A DNA stretch of 14,641 nucleotides from Allobranchiibius sp038199265 (GTDB lineage: Bacteria; Actinomycetota; Actinomycetes; Actinomycetales; Dermatophilaceae): NCBI GenBank assembly GCA_038199265.1, contig JBBPZD010000225.1, forward strand, positions 1-14,641, in the 5' to 3' direction. The notes under the pieces were generated by a model, which did not search any database, was not told where the DNA came from, and was given only the letters and a program-made list of their open reading frames with translations. The translations under genes and the position numbers were made by a program. Position 1 is the stretch's first letter. Each line of letters starts with the position of its first letter. This document shows, piece by piece, positions 7,713 to 14,641 of the stretch.

Positions 7713-9242
7713 ATGTCTGAAGACTATCTAGAGCGCGTCGGGACCCTGATCCGCGATGCACGTCGCCAGCGCAAGCTGACCCAGTCCGAGCTGGCGGAGG
7801 CTCTGCAGACATCTCAGAGCGCGGTCGCAAGGATCGAACAAGGCAATCAGAACGTCAGCCTCGAGATGCTGGCCCGCATCGGCGAAGCGCTGGATACCGA
7901 GGTCGTCCAGGTCGCTACCAACACCCCGCTCAACCTTCGTATCAAGGGCGGCCGAAAGCTGTCGGGCGAGATCGACGTACGCACCAGCAAGAACGCAGCC
8001 GTCGCCTGCCTCTGCGCGTCCCTGCTGAACAAGGGCAAGACCACGCTGCGCAACCTCGCGCGCATCGAAGAGGTCAACCGGATCACCGAAGTACTGAACT
8101 CGATCGGCGTCAAAACCCGTTGGCTGCCCGGTACCAGTGACCTGGAGATCACTCCCCCGGCACGTCTCGACCTGGACTCGATGGACGAGGCTGCCGCGCA
8201 GCGAACCCGCACCCTCCTGATGTTCCTCGGGCCGTTGCTGCACGAGTTCGACGAGTTCAAGCTGCCCAACGCCGGCGGTTGCGACCTCGGCGCGCGCACC
8301 GTTGAACCCCATATGCACGCTCTCTCGGCGTTCGGCCTCGACGTCGAAGCCAGCCACGGTTACTACGAGGCCAAGGTCGACCGCGAGGTTGCTGCCGGTG
8401 CAACCATCATCCTCACCGAGCGCGGCGACACCGTCACTGAGAACGCCCTCTTCGCAGCGGCCCGGATCGATGGTTACACCGTCATTCGCAATGCCAGCCC
8501 GAACTACATGGTGCAAGACCTCTGCTTCTTCCTGGAGAAGCTCGGCGTGCGCATCGAGGGCATCGGGACAACCACGCTGAGGGTGCACGGCAAGCCGATC
8601 ATCGACCAGGACGTGGAGTACTTCCCGTCCGAGGACCCCATCGAGGCGATGTCGCTGCTCGCGGCCGCCGTGGTGACCGATTCAGCGATCACCATCAAGC
8701 GGGTGCCGATCGAGTTCATGGAGATCGAGCTGACCCTGCTTGCCAGCATGGGAATGAAGTACGAGCTGTCGGACGAGTACAAATCGGCCAACGGCCGAAC
8801 GCGGCTCGCTGACCTGCGCACCATTCCCGGTCCGATTGTCGCGCCCAAGGACAAGATCCACCCGATGCCCTTCCCGGGCCTCAACATCGACAACCTTCCG
8901 TTCTTCGCCGCAATCGCAGCGGTGGCGCAGGGCCAGACGATGATCCACGACTGGGTGTACGAGAACCGCGCCATCTACCTCACCGAGCTGACGGCGCTGG
9001 GCGCCAAGGTGCACCTGATGGATCCGCACCGGGTACTGATCGAGGGCCCCACCAAGTGGCGCGCCGCTGAGGTCATGTGCCCGCCGGCGCTGCGCCCGAG
9101 CATGGTCGTACTGCTGGCGATGCTCGCCGCAGACGGCGAATCGGTGTTGCGTAACGTCTACGTCATCAACCGCGGCTATGAGGACATCTACACCCGGCTC
9201 AACGCCTTGGGCGCCGACATCCAGTCGTTCCGCGATATCTGA
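7713..9242 (+). CDS. XRE helix-turn-helix domain fused to MurA-type enolpyruvyl transferase
   Basis: This 509-aa protein has two parts. Residues 7-67 are an XRE/Cro-type helix-turn-helix (TQSELAEALQTSQSAVARIE at 23-42). Residues about 72-509 are an EPSP-synthase-fold domain like MurA, which transfers enolpyruvate from PEP to UDP-GlcNAc in the first committed peptidoglycan step. Aligning by eye to E. coli MurA, the key residues are present: Lys93-Asn94 (Lys22-Asn23), Cys190 in NAGGCDLGAR (Cys115), Asp393 in LNIDN (Asp305, with a three-residue insertion before it) and Arg461 in ALRPS (Arg397). The enzyme domain thus looks active. ATG 7713 follows a leaderless promoter containing a palindrome. 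I recall such fusions as annotated second MurA copies in other actinomycetes, but know of no worked-out function. It could instead act on a different nucleotide sugar, or work mainly as a metabolite-sensing regulator. Confidence 0.9.
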   Translation: MSEDYLERVGTLIRDARRQRKLTQSELAEALQTSQSAVARIEQGNQNVSLEMLARIGEALDTEVVQVATNTPLNLRIKGGRKLSGEIDVRTSKNAAVACLCASLLNKGKTTLRNLARIEEVNRITEVLNSIGVKTRWLPGTSDLEITPPARLDLDSMDEAAAQRTRTLLMFLGPLLHEFDEFKLPNAGGCDLGARTVEPHMHALSAFGLDVEASHGYYEAKVDREVAAGATIILTERGDTVTENALFAAARIDGYTVIRNASPNYMVQDLCFFLEKLGVRIEGIGTTTLRVHGKPIIDQDVEYFPSEDPIEAMSLLAAAVVTDSAITIKRVPIEFMEIELTLLASMGMKYELSDEYKSANGRTRLADLRTIPGPIVAPKDKIHPMPFPGLNIDNLPFFAAIAAVAQGQTMIHDWVYENRAIYLTELTALGAKVHLMDPHRVLIEGPTKWRAAEVMCPPALRPSMVVLLAMLAADGESVLRNVYVINRGYEDIYTRLNALGADIQSFRDI

Positions 9243-9262
9243 GCTGCACGCCTGCTGTCACC

Positions 9263-10084
9263 GTGTCCTTCACGCCACGCACGCCACGGACGCCCTTTCT
9301 GGACTGGCCGGGTCCGATCCCGATGGCCCACCGGGGTTTCTCCCGCGACGGTCTGGAGAACACTGCGGCGGCGTTCGCAGCTGCGGTCGACCTCGGGTAC
9401 AGCTACGTCGAGACCGACGTGCATGCAACAGCCGACGGAGCCCTGGTCGCATTCCACGACTACACGTTGGCCCGGGTCGCCGGTCGTAACGGCGATATCG
9501 GCGAGCTCCCCTGGCGGGAAGTCTCGAAAGCACGCATCGGCGGGGTAGAACCCATCCCACTCTTCGACGACCTACTGAACGACTGGCCGACGCTGCGGTG
9601 GAACATCGACTGCAAATCAGACGCTGCTGCGCCGCTTCTCGCAGAAGCAATCGAACGGCATCGGGCCTGGGACCGGGTGTGCGTCGCCTCGTTCACCGAC
9701 CGTCGCCGTCGTGCGGTGCTGTCGCTGGTGACCCGTCCGGTCGCGACGGTAGCCAGCCCCGGAATGGTCGCGGCGGCACGCCTCTTCGGCCGGACACCGT
9801 TCGCACGGATGCCGATCGGCGCGGCCGACTGCCTGCAGATCCCCGAGCGCAGCCGCCGGTTGCCGGTGTTGACCCATACCCTGCTGCGGCAGACACACGC
9901 GGCAGGCGCCCAATTACACGTCTGGACCATCGACGACCCGGGCAGCATGCACCGGTTGCTCGACATGGGCGTCGACGGGATCATGACCGACCGCGCCGAC
10001 CTGCTCAAGGACGTCCTGGTAGATCGGGGCCAGTGGCACCACGCCCTGTCGACAACCTCCCCGCCATTTCCGAGCAGGCCATAG
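9263..10084 (+). CDS. Glycerophosphodiester phosphodiesterase family protein
   Basis: This 273-aa protein has the GDPD TIM-barrel motifs: MAHRGFSRDGLENT (His23, Arg24, Glu32, Asn33), YVETDVHATADG (Glu50, Asp52, His54), VAFHD (His65), WNIDCKSD with Lys118, HVWTIDD (Trp221) and GVDGIMTDRADLL near the C-terminus. Such enzymes hydrolyse glycerophosphodiesters to glycerol-3-phosphate and an alcohol, using a metal held by Glu50, Asp52 and related residues. There is no signal peptide or membrane helix, so it is probably cytosolic. The start is GTG 9263, 20 nt after the XRE-MurA stop, without a clear ribosome site; translation may depend on the upstream gene. Co-transcription with XRE-MurA is likely and suggests a shared envelope-related role, though this is inferred from position only. 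The last ~20 residues (Ser/Thr/Pro-rich) are not conserved in character. Confidence 0.9.
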   Translation: MSFTPRTPRTPFLDWPGPIPMAHRGFSRDGLENTAAAFAAAVDLGYSYVETDVHATADGALVAFHDYTLARVAGRNGDIGELPWREVSKARIGGVEPIPLFDDLLNDWPTLRWNIDCKSDAAAPLLAEAIERHRAWDRVCVASFTDRRRRAVLSLVTRPVATVASPGMVAAARLFGRTPFARMPIGAADCLQIPERSRRLPVLTHTLLRQTHAAGAQLHVWTIDDPGSMHRLLDMGVDGIMTDRADLLKDVLVDRGQWHHALSTTSPPFPSRP

Positions 10085-10182
10085 GATCACGCGACAGCCC
10101 AGCGAACAGCGGGCGGCTCATCAGCTGGTCAGCTCATCGACCTTCTGACAGCGACGAACAGCCCCTACAAGAGAGTGGCGGC

Positions 10183-12924
10183 ATGATGGACGACCTGCCC
10201 AACGCACAGGCCTACAACAGCTGGTGGCAGTACCGGTTGGACATGTGGTCTCGCCTTGAAGAAGGCACGGCTTCACTCTCTGACGCCAGCCTGCATGATC
10301 AGCCCACCGAGCATCTCGTGGGCCTCGTCGCGGGCCTGATCGAGGCATTGACTCCGCTGGAGAAGTACTGGGCGTTCCCCGGCAGCGATGTCTACCAGCG
10401 GATGAACGCGCTTTTCGTCGCCGGTCAGCACGACCGAACGGCCAGGTTGGTCGCGAAAGTGAACCGTGCACTGATGACCGAGTCCTATCGGGCAGGTAGC
10501 GGCGCCATCGCGATGGAGCACGATTCGGAGGACCCCGCCCAGGACGCTGCCGTCGCCCCGACGAGCGCGCCTGATCGGCCCTACTTCGAAGTGCTGGTCA
10601 TCGAGACTCTGACGCCGGCACAGGAACAGACGCTCCGCGCCGACATCCGCAGCTGGCGACGCCCCAGCGACGATTTCGTCTACGACGTCGTGATCGTCGG
10701 GAGCGGCGAAGACGCCCTGATCGCCGCTCAGATGAACGCCACCCTGCAGGCATGCGTCGTCCGTCGTAGGTTCACCCACGCAGCACCCCACGACATCTCC
10801 GCGCTACGGCATTTCGCCGACTCCCATGTCGCGGACGAATTGGCGGACAAGACACCGGAGGAACGCGCTCATCTGATGGGCCGCAGCCTCTCGAAACTGC
10901 GCCCGGAGCTCGACCTGTACCTAATGACGGAGATAGCTGTCGAGGAGATGGCGGGCAGCCTCAGCTACCACTTCCGACGCGTCTTCCACGCCCGGGAGGG
11001 GTTCCTCGAGCTGCATCTGAGCATCCTCGCCGGCGTGGCAGACCGTTACAGCACACCGTTCTTCGACGCGTTACGCACCTACAGCCGGCGCCCGACCGGC
11101 GTGTTCCACGCGCTGCCCATCTCGCAGGGCAAGTCGGTCATCAATTCGCACTGGATCAAGGACATGGTCGGGTTCTACGGCCTGGACATCTTCCTTGCCG
11201 AAACCTCTGCTACCGGTGGCGGGTTGGACTCCCTGCTCGACCCGACGGGCCCGCTGCGGCTGGCCCAGCAGTTGGCAGCTGAAACCTTCGGGTCGCGCCA
11301 GACGTACTTCGTCACCAATGGCACCTCCACCGCCAACAAGATCGTCGCGCAGGCCCTGGTAGCGCCCGGTGACATCGTCCTCGTCGACCGCAACTGTCAT
11401 CAGTCACACCACTACGGACTGATGCTTTCTGGGGCCCAGGTGACCTACCTGGAGGCCTACCCGCTCAACGAATACTCGATGTACGGGGCCGTCCCGGTCC
11501 GCGAGATCAAATCGCAACTCCTCGCGCTCAAAGCCGCGGGGAAGCTCGACCGGGTCAAGATGCTGATGCTGACCAACTGCACCTTCGACGGCATCGTCTA
11601 CGATGTCACGCGCGTGATGGAGGAATGTCTGGCGATCAAGCCCGACCTGATCTTCCTGTGGGATGAAGCGTGGTTCGCCTTCGCGCGTTTCCACCCGGTC
11701 TACCGTCCGCGCACCGGCATGCGTGCTGCTCGTTCGCTGACCAAGAGCTTGCGCCAGCCCGAGGCCAAGGTCCGTTTCGAAGAGCAAACCGCTCGTATCG
11801 CCGAAAACCCGGACGTGCTCCTGAACGAGCGGCTGGTGCCCGACCCCGAACAGGCCCGGGTCCGGGTCTATGCCACCCAGTCCACCCATAAGACCCTCAC
11901 CTCGCTGCGGCAAGGGTCGATGATCCACGTCTACGACCAGGACTTCGGACAGAAGGTCGCCGAGAGCTTCCGCGAGGCGTACATGACGCATACCTCGACC
12001 TCACCGAACTACCAGATCCTCGCTTCTCTCGACCTCGGTCGCAGGCAGGCTGCTCTGGAGGGGTATGAGCTGGTCCGCAACCAGGTCGAATACGCGATGC
12101 GCCTGCGGGACGCGATCGACGGGCACCCGCTCTTGTCGAAATACATGCGGTGCCTGTCCACCAAAGATCTGATCCCGACGCAGTTCCGGGAATCCGGGAT
12201 CGATCAGCCGTTGCGCTCCGGGCTGGACAACATGGAGACCGCTTGGGAAGAGGACGAATTCGTGCTGGACCCGTCCCGCGTCAGTCTGTTCATCGGGCTG
12301 ACGGGAATCGACGGCGCGACCTTCAAGCGTGAACACCTCATGGACAAGTTCGCAATTCAGGTGAACAAGACGTCACGCAACACGGTACTTTTCATGACGA
12401 ATATCGGCACCACGCGCAGTTCTGTCGCTTACCTGATCGAGGTCCTGGTGTCGATCGCGCGCGACCTGGACCAGCAGGTCAGCGAACGGGGGCCGGCCGC
12501 GCAAGCTGCCCGCCTACGCACGGTTCTCAAGCTCACGAACGAGTCTGCGCCGCTTCCGGACTTCAGCGGGTTCCACCCGGCGTTCCGGCCCGGATTCAGC
12601 ACCGGAGACCCTAACCCCACGCCCGAGGGCGACGTGCGGTCCGCATTCTTCCTGCCCTACGACGACGAGAAGTGCCAATTCCTGATGGCCCATGAAGTTC
12701 AGGACAAACTGGACAATGGCGAGGCTGTGGTCTCGGCGACGTTCGTCACTCCCTACCCCCCGGGTTTTCCGGTGCTCGTGCCTGGTCAACTCTTCAGCGA
12801 CGGCATCTTGGCCTTCATGGGCAGTCTGGACACTCCCGAGGTTCACGGATACGTCGCCGACGCCGGCTACCGGGTCTTCACCGCCAAGGCCCTGGAAGAT
12901 CTGGTCGCGGCGTCGGACTGTTGA
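10183..12924 (+). CDS. Large Orn/Lys/Arg-type PLP-dependent decarboxylase
   Basis: This 913-aa protein is a fold-type I PLP enzyme of the Orn/Lys/Arg decarboxylase family. After an ~130-residue N-terminal segment comes a receiver-like wing domain (about 133-200: YFEVLVIETLTPAQ through YDVVIVGSGEDAL). The catalytic core follows: TNGTSTANK (378-386) for the cofactor phosphate, DRNCHQSHHYGL with the stacking His406, FLWDEAWFAF with Asp494 contacting the pyridine nitrogen, and ATQSTHKTLTSLRQGSMIHV with PLP Lys570. The C-terminal domain ends with FVTPYPPGFPVLVPGQ. It resembles the long actinobacterial form I recall as Rv2531c (947 aa). Substrate (arginine, lysine or ornithine) cannot be read from sequence; products would be polyamines or precursors, with proton consumption. 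ATG 10183 is preceded by a modest GAGAG (about 10170-10174); ATG 10186 is equally possible. The frame is open further upstream to 9598, but that part overlaps the phosphodiesterase. The 98-nt gap before it shows no terminator. Confidence 0.9.
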   Translation: MMDDLPNAQAYNSWWQYRLDMWSRLEEGTASLSDASLHDQPTEHLVGLVAGLIEALTPLEKYWAFPGSDVYQRMNALFVAGQHDRTARLVAKVNRALMTESYRAGSGAIAMEHDSEDPAQDAAVAPTSAPDRPYFEVLVIETLTPAQEQTLRADIRSWRRPSDDFVYDVVIVGSGEDALIAAQMNATLQACVVRRRFTHAAPHDISALRHFADSHVADELADKTPEERAHLMGRSLSKLRPELDLYLMTEIAVEEMAGSLSYHFRRVFHAREGFLELHLSILAGVADRYSTPFFDALRTYSRRPTGVFHALPISQGKSVINSHWIKDMVGFYGLDIFLAETSATGGGLDSLLDPTGPLRLAQQLAAETFGSRQTYFVTNGTSTANKIVAQALVAPGDIVLVDRNCHQSHHYGLMLSGAQVTYLEAYPLNEYSMYGAVPVREIKSQLLALKAAGKLDRVKMLMLTNCTFDGIVYDVTRVMEECLAIKPDLIFLWDEAWFAFARFHPVYRPRTGMRAARSLTKSLRQPEAKVRFEEQTARIAENPDVLLNERLVPDPEQARVRVYATQSTHKTLTSLRQGSMIHVYDQDFGQKVAESFREAYMTHTSTSPNYQILASLDLGRRQAALEGYELVRNQVEYAMRLRDAIDGHPLLSKYMRCLSTKDLIPTQFRESGIDQPLRSGLDNMETAWEEDEFVLDPSRVSLFIGLTGIDGATFKREHLMDKFAIQVNKTSRNTVLFMTNIGTTRSSVAYLIEVLVSIARDLDQQVSERGPAAQAARLRTVLKLTNESAPLPDFSGFHPAFRPGFSTGDPNPTPEGDVRSAFFLPYDDEKCQFLMAHEVQDKLDNGEAVVSATFVTPYPPGFPVLVPGQLFSDGILAFMGSLDTPEVHGYVADAGYRVFTAKALEDLVAASDC

Positions 12925-13064
12925 CTCACTGGGCAGCCTCCCCCTCGACGGCGGTTGGTCAGAGCGGACCTGGCAGATGAAGGTGCGGTCCGAGTCACGC
13001 GGGTCTGGCGCCGTCCCGCGCACGATCATCTAAATACGGTCGGCGCGGTAGCGAACCACAGACG

Positions 13065-13101
13065 GAACGGCCCTCACCGTGATGTGCGGTGAGGGCCGTT
13101 C
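13065..13101. terminator. Bidirectional terminator between convergent genes
   Basis: A 15-bp stem (13065-13079 with 13087-13101; core CGGCCCTCACCG) with loop TGATGTG lies between the decarboxylase and the convergent formaldehyde dehydrogenase. On the plus strand it is followed by a pyrimidine-rich TCCTTCT, a weak tail. It can serve both genes: it lies 140 nt past the decarboxylase stop and 15 nt past the dehydrogenase stop. Bases 12925-13064 hold nothing else I recognise. Confidence 0.8.
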
Positions 13102-13116
13102 TCCTTCTGCAGAACG

Positions 13117-14328
13117 TCAGGCGACCATGCCGTGCGGGTCGATGACGTACTTCTTCGCCGCGCCCTTGTCGAAGTCGGCGTAGCCCATCGGTGCTTCGTC
13201 CAGGCTGATCTTCACCGCGTTGACGGCCTTCGCGATCTGGGCCTTGTCACGCAGGATCAAGTTCATCAGCTTGCGGTTGTACTGCTTGACCGGGCATTGG
13301 CCGGTCATGAACGAGTGCGATTTGGCCCAGCCGAGACCCAGGCGCACACCGAGGGTGCCTTCCTTAGCACTGTCGTCGGCCGCACCCGGGTCGCCGGTCA
13401 CGTACAACCCGGGGATGCCGATTCCTGCGCCGGCGCGAGCGACCGTCATGCAGTCGTTCAGCACCGTGGCGGGTGCTTCGTCGGCACCGGCGCCGTGGCC
13501 GCGCGCCTCGAAACCGACCGCATCGACCGCTGCGTCGACTTCGCGCTCTCCGAGGATCGCCTCGATCAAATCGACGAGGCTGTCACCGCTGGACAGATCT
13601 ACCGTCTCGCAACCGAAACTGCGGGCCTGTGCCAGACGCTCCGTGTTCATGTCACCGACGATGACGGCAGAAGCACCGAGAACCTGGGCTGCATGCGCGG
13701 CGGCGAGGCCCACCGGACCGGCTCCCGCGACGTAGACCGTGGAGCCCGTGGTCACGCCAGCTGTGTAAGCACCGTGATAGCCGGTGGGGAAGATGTCCGA
13801 GAGCATCGTCAGGTCCAGGATCTTCTCCATTGCCTGATCCCGGTCCGGGAACGGCAAAAGATTGAAGTCGGCGTACGGGACCATGACGTACTCTGCCTGG
13901 CCACCGACCCAACCGCCCATGTCGACGTACCCGTAGGCGGCACCGGCGCGAGCGGGGTTCACGTTGAGGCAGATACCGGTCTTGCCTTCGTTGCACATCC
14001 GGCACCGGCCGCACGCGATGTTGAACGGCACCGAGCAGATGTCTCCCTTCTTGACGAAGAGCACGTCCTCGCCCATGTCGACGACCTCACCGGTGATCTC
14101 GTGACCGAGGGTCTGACCTACCGGCGCCGTCGTGCGACCGCGGACCATGTGCTGGTCGCTGCCGCAGATATTCGTGGTCACCAACCGCAGGATCGCTGCG
14201 TGCGGGGCCTTCTTCTGGATGCCTAGACCGGAGACCACATCGTCGGGCAATTCCAACGACGGATAATCGATCTCTTCGACAGCTACTTTGCCAGGACCTT
14301 TGTAGACCACAACTCTGTTGCTCGACAT
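13117..14328 (-). CDS. fdhA: Glutathione-independent formaldehyde dehydrogenase, zinc-type
   Basis: This 403-aa medium-chain zinc dehydrogenase resembles the Pseudomonas putida formaldehyde dehydrogenase (about 399 aa), which oxidises formaldehyde with NAD without added thiol. Catalytic zinc ligands are visible as TTNICGSDQH (Cys55) and GHEITG (His76, Glu77), with Asp178 in LSDIFPTGYHGAY. The structural zinc set is Cys106, Cys109, Cys112 and Cys120. The Rossmann motif is VAGAGPVGLAA (Gly202, 204, 207) and Asp226 in VGDMN suits NAD over NADP. The C-terminal AAKKYVIDPHG is typical of this subgroup. ATG 14328 is chosen because GGAGG lies 7 nt upstream and the family starts at NRVVVYKGPG; a longer frame from 14358 is unsupported. 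It is convergent with the decarboxylase. An inverted repeat lies just upstream. Related enzymes dismutate aldehydes or act on other alcohols, so the exact substrate is likely but not proven. Confidence 0.9.
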   Translation of the reverse strand: MSSNRVVVYKGPGKVAVEEIDYPSLELPDDVVSGLGIQKKAPHAAILRLVTTNICGSDQHMVRGRTTAPVGQTLGHEITGEVVDMGEDVLFVKKGDICSVPFNIACGRCRMCNEGKTGICLNVNPARAGAAYGYVDMGGWVGGQAEYVMVPYADFNLLPFPDRDQAMEKILDLTMLSDIFPTGYHGAYTAGVTTGSTVYVAGAGPVGLAAAHAAQVLGASAVIVGDMNTERLAQARSFGCETVDLSSGDSLVDLIEAILGEREVDAAVDAVGFEARGHGAGADEAPATVLNDCMTVARAGAGIGIPGLYVTGDPGAADDSAKEGTLGVRLGLGWAKSHSFMTGQCPVKQYNRKLMNLILRDKAQIAKAVNAVKISLDEAPMGYADFDKGAAKKYVIDPHGMVA

Positions 14329-14352
14329 ACCCAGACCTCCGTGCATCGACGT

Positions 14353-14374
14353 GGTCACACTCTCGCGTGTGACC
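14353..14374. promoter_or_regulatory. Inverted repeat upstream of formaldehyde dehydrogenase
   Basis: GGTCACAC (14353-14360) and GTGTGACC (14367-14374) form perfect 8-bp arms around TCTCGC, with ACGT continuing on each side (one extra base on the right). It lies 24 nt before the start codon, just beyond the ribosome site, where a repressor could block transcription or where the leader RNA could fold. No regulator gene is next to it in the window. Confidence 0.45.
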
Positions 14375-14386
14375 TACGTCATAGAA

Positions 14387-14641
14387 CACTATCGGTGGGT
14401 CGCAGTTGGGGCAGGGTTTCCAGACGCGGTGATCAGTCGCCGTCATTACTTGGCGTATCAGCCCGCTGACTCGGTAAGCTTGCGGGCCGGACGCTTTCTC
14501 ACCGGTTATGGGTTGATGAATGCCGAGCACGATACCGTGACTCGCGCCGGGATCGGCTGGGATCAAGGAGCTGAGACCTACAATGCGGAGCTTGGATACG
14601 CGGCGGAAGATCTCGACGTGTTTGTGACTGGGCAGTTCGGA
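14387..14641 (+). CDS. Partial reading frame resembling an outer-membrane beta-barrel protein
   Basis: The frame is open from 14306 to the window end; the protein-like part begins at about 14387 and runs off the right edge (85 codons). It reads SRRHYLAYQPADSVSLRAGR, then FLTGYGLMNAEHDTVTRAG, then GWDQGAETYNAELGYAAED and LDVFVTGQFG. The alternating polar/hydrophobic strands joined by short turns, and the RAGRF-YG and GWDQG-ETYN blocks, recall beta-barrel proteins of Gram-negative outer membranes as I remember them. Codon use differs from the rest: I count 54 of 85 third positions as G or C, with TTT over TTC (4 to 1), AAT over AAC (3 to 0) and GAT over GAC (4 to 3). No start can be assigned; ATG 14516 is internal to the pattern. 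The frame may be joined artificially to the actinobacterial DNA, or be transferred. The family assignment is inference by eye. Confidence 0.45.

Noticed and set aside
9598..10182. 195-residue upstream extension of the decarboxylase frame
   Set aside because: It overlaps the phosphodiesterase in another frame and is Arg/Pro-rich without family character; the real start is at 10183 or 10186.
12925..13064. Possible small gene or RNA after the decarboxylase
   Set aside because: No good start with ribosome site, no tRNA-like fold and no conserved motif seen by eye.
13132..14226. 364-aa plus-strand open frame
   Set aside because: Antisense to the formaldehyde dehydrogenase, which has complete zinc and NAD motifs.
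14087..14566. 159-aa minus-strand frame with a Cys-Pro-Asn-Cys sequence
   Set aside because: Overlaps the dehydrogenase start out of frame; the CxxC is isolated and the protein does not look like a zinc-ribbon family.

Overview
The window looks like chromosomal DNA of a high-GC actinomycete (Actinomycetota). The reasons are the GC-rich third codon positions, frequent GTG starts, ATGA stop/start overlaps, and a uroporphyrinogen decarboxylase / DUF3000 / ribonuclease D neighbourhood that I recall as conserved in actinobacteria, including mycobacteria. I cannot place it more narrowly from the sequence alone. Both ends cut through open reading frames, so it may be a whole contig or a slice of one.

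Layout. Bases 1-1001 (minus) hold hemE, missing its C-terminus at the left edge. Upstream of it on the same strand is a DMT/EamA transporter (1149-2000), with a strong palindrome in the gap. A divergent plus-strand block follows: a DUF3000 protein (2175-2771) and a ribonuclease D family exonuclease (2768-4207), joined by an ATGA overlap. Next comes a beta-oxidation pair, thiolase (4264-5493) and a FadB-type hydratase/dehydrogenase (5490-7589), also joined by an ATGA overlap. A 19-bp perfect hairpin closes this block.

A new plus-strand unit starts at 7713 with an XRE helix-turn-helix domain fused to a complete MurA-type enolpyruvyl transferase (7713-9242). A glycerophosphodiester phosphodiesterase (9263-10084) and a 913-aa Orn/Lys/Arg-type PLP decarboxylase (10183-12924) follow. 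A strong hairpin (13065-13101) separates the decarboxylase from a convergent glutathione-independent formaldehyde dehydrogenase (13117-14328, minus).

The most interesting points are at two places. First, the XRE-MurA fusion has an 18-bp palindrome lying between its likely -35 and -10 elements, and its mRNA looks leaderless. The sequence therefore suggests a cell-wall precursor enzyme that controls its own transcription. Second, the last ~255 bases hold a partial plus-strand reading frame that resembles a Gram-negative outer-membrane beta-barrel and uses different codons. This is either a chimeric contig end or foreign DNA.

The rest is ordinary metabolism: tetrapyrrole synthesis, RNA or DNA 3'-end processing, fatty-acid degradation, lipid head-group turnover, basic amino-acid decarboxylation and formaldehyde oxidation. 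I saw no tRNA, rRNA, CRISPR array or transposase.
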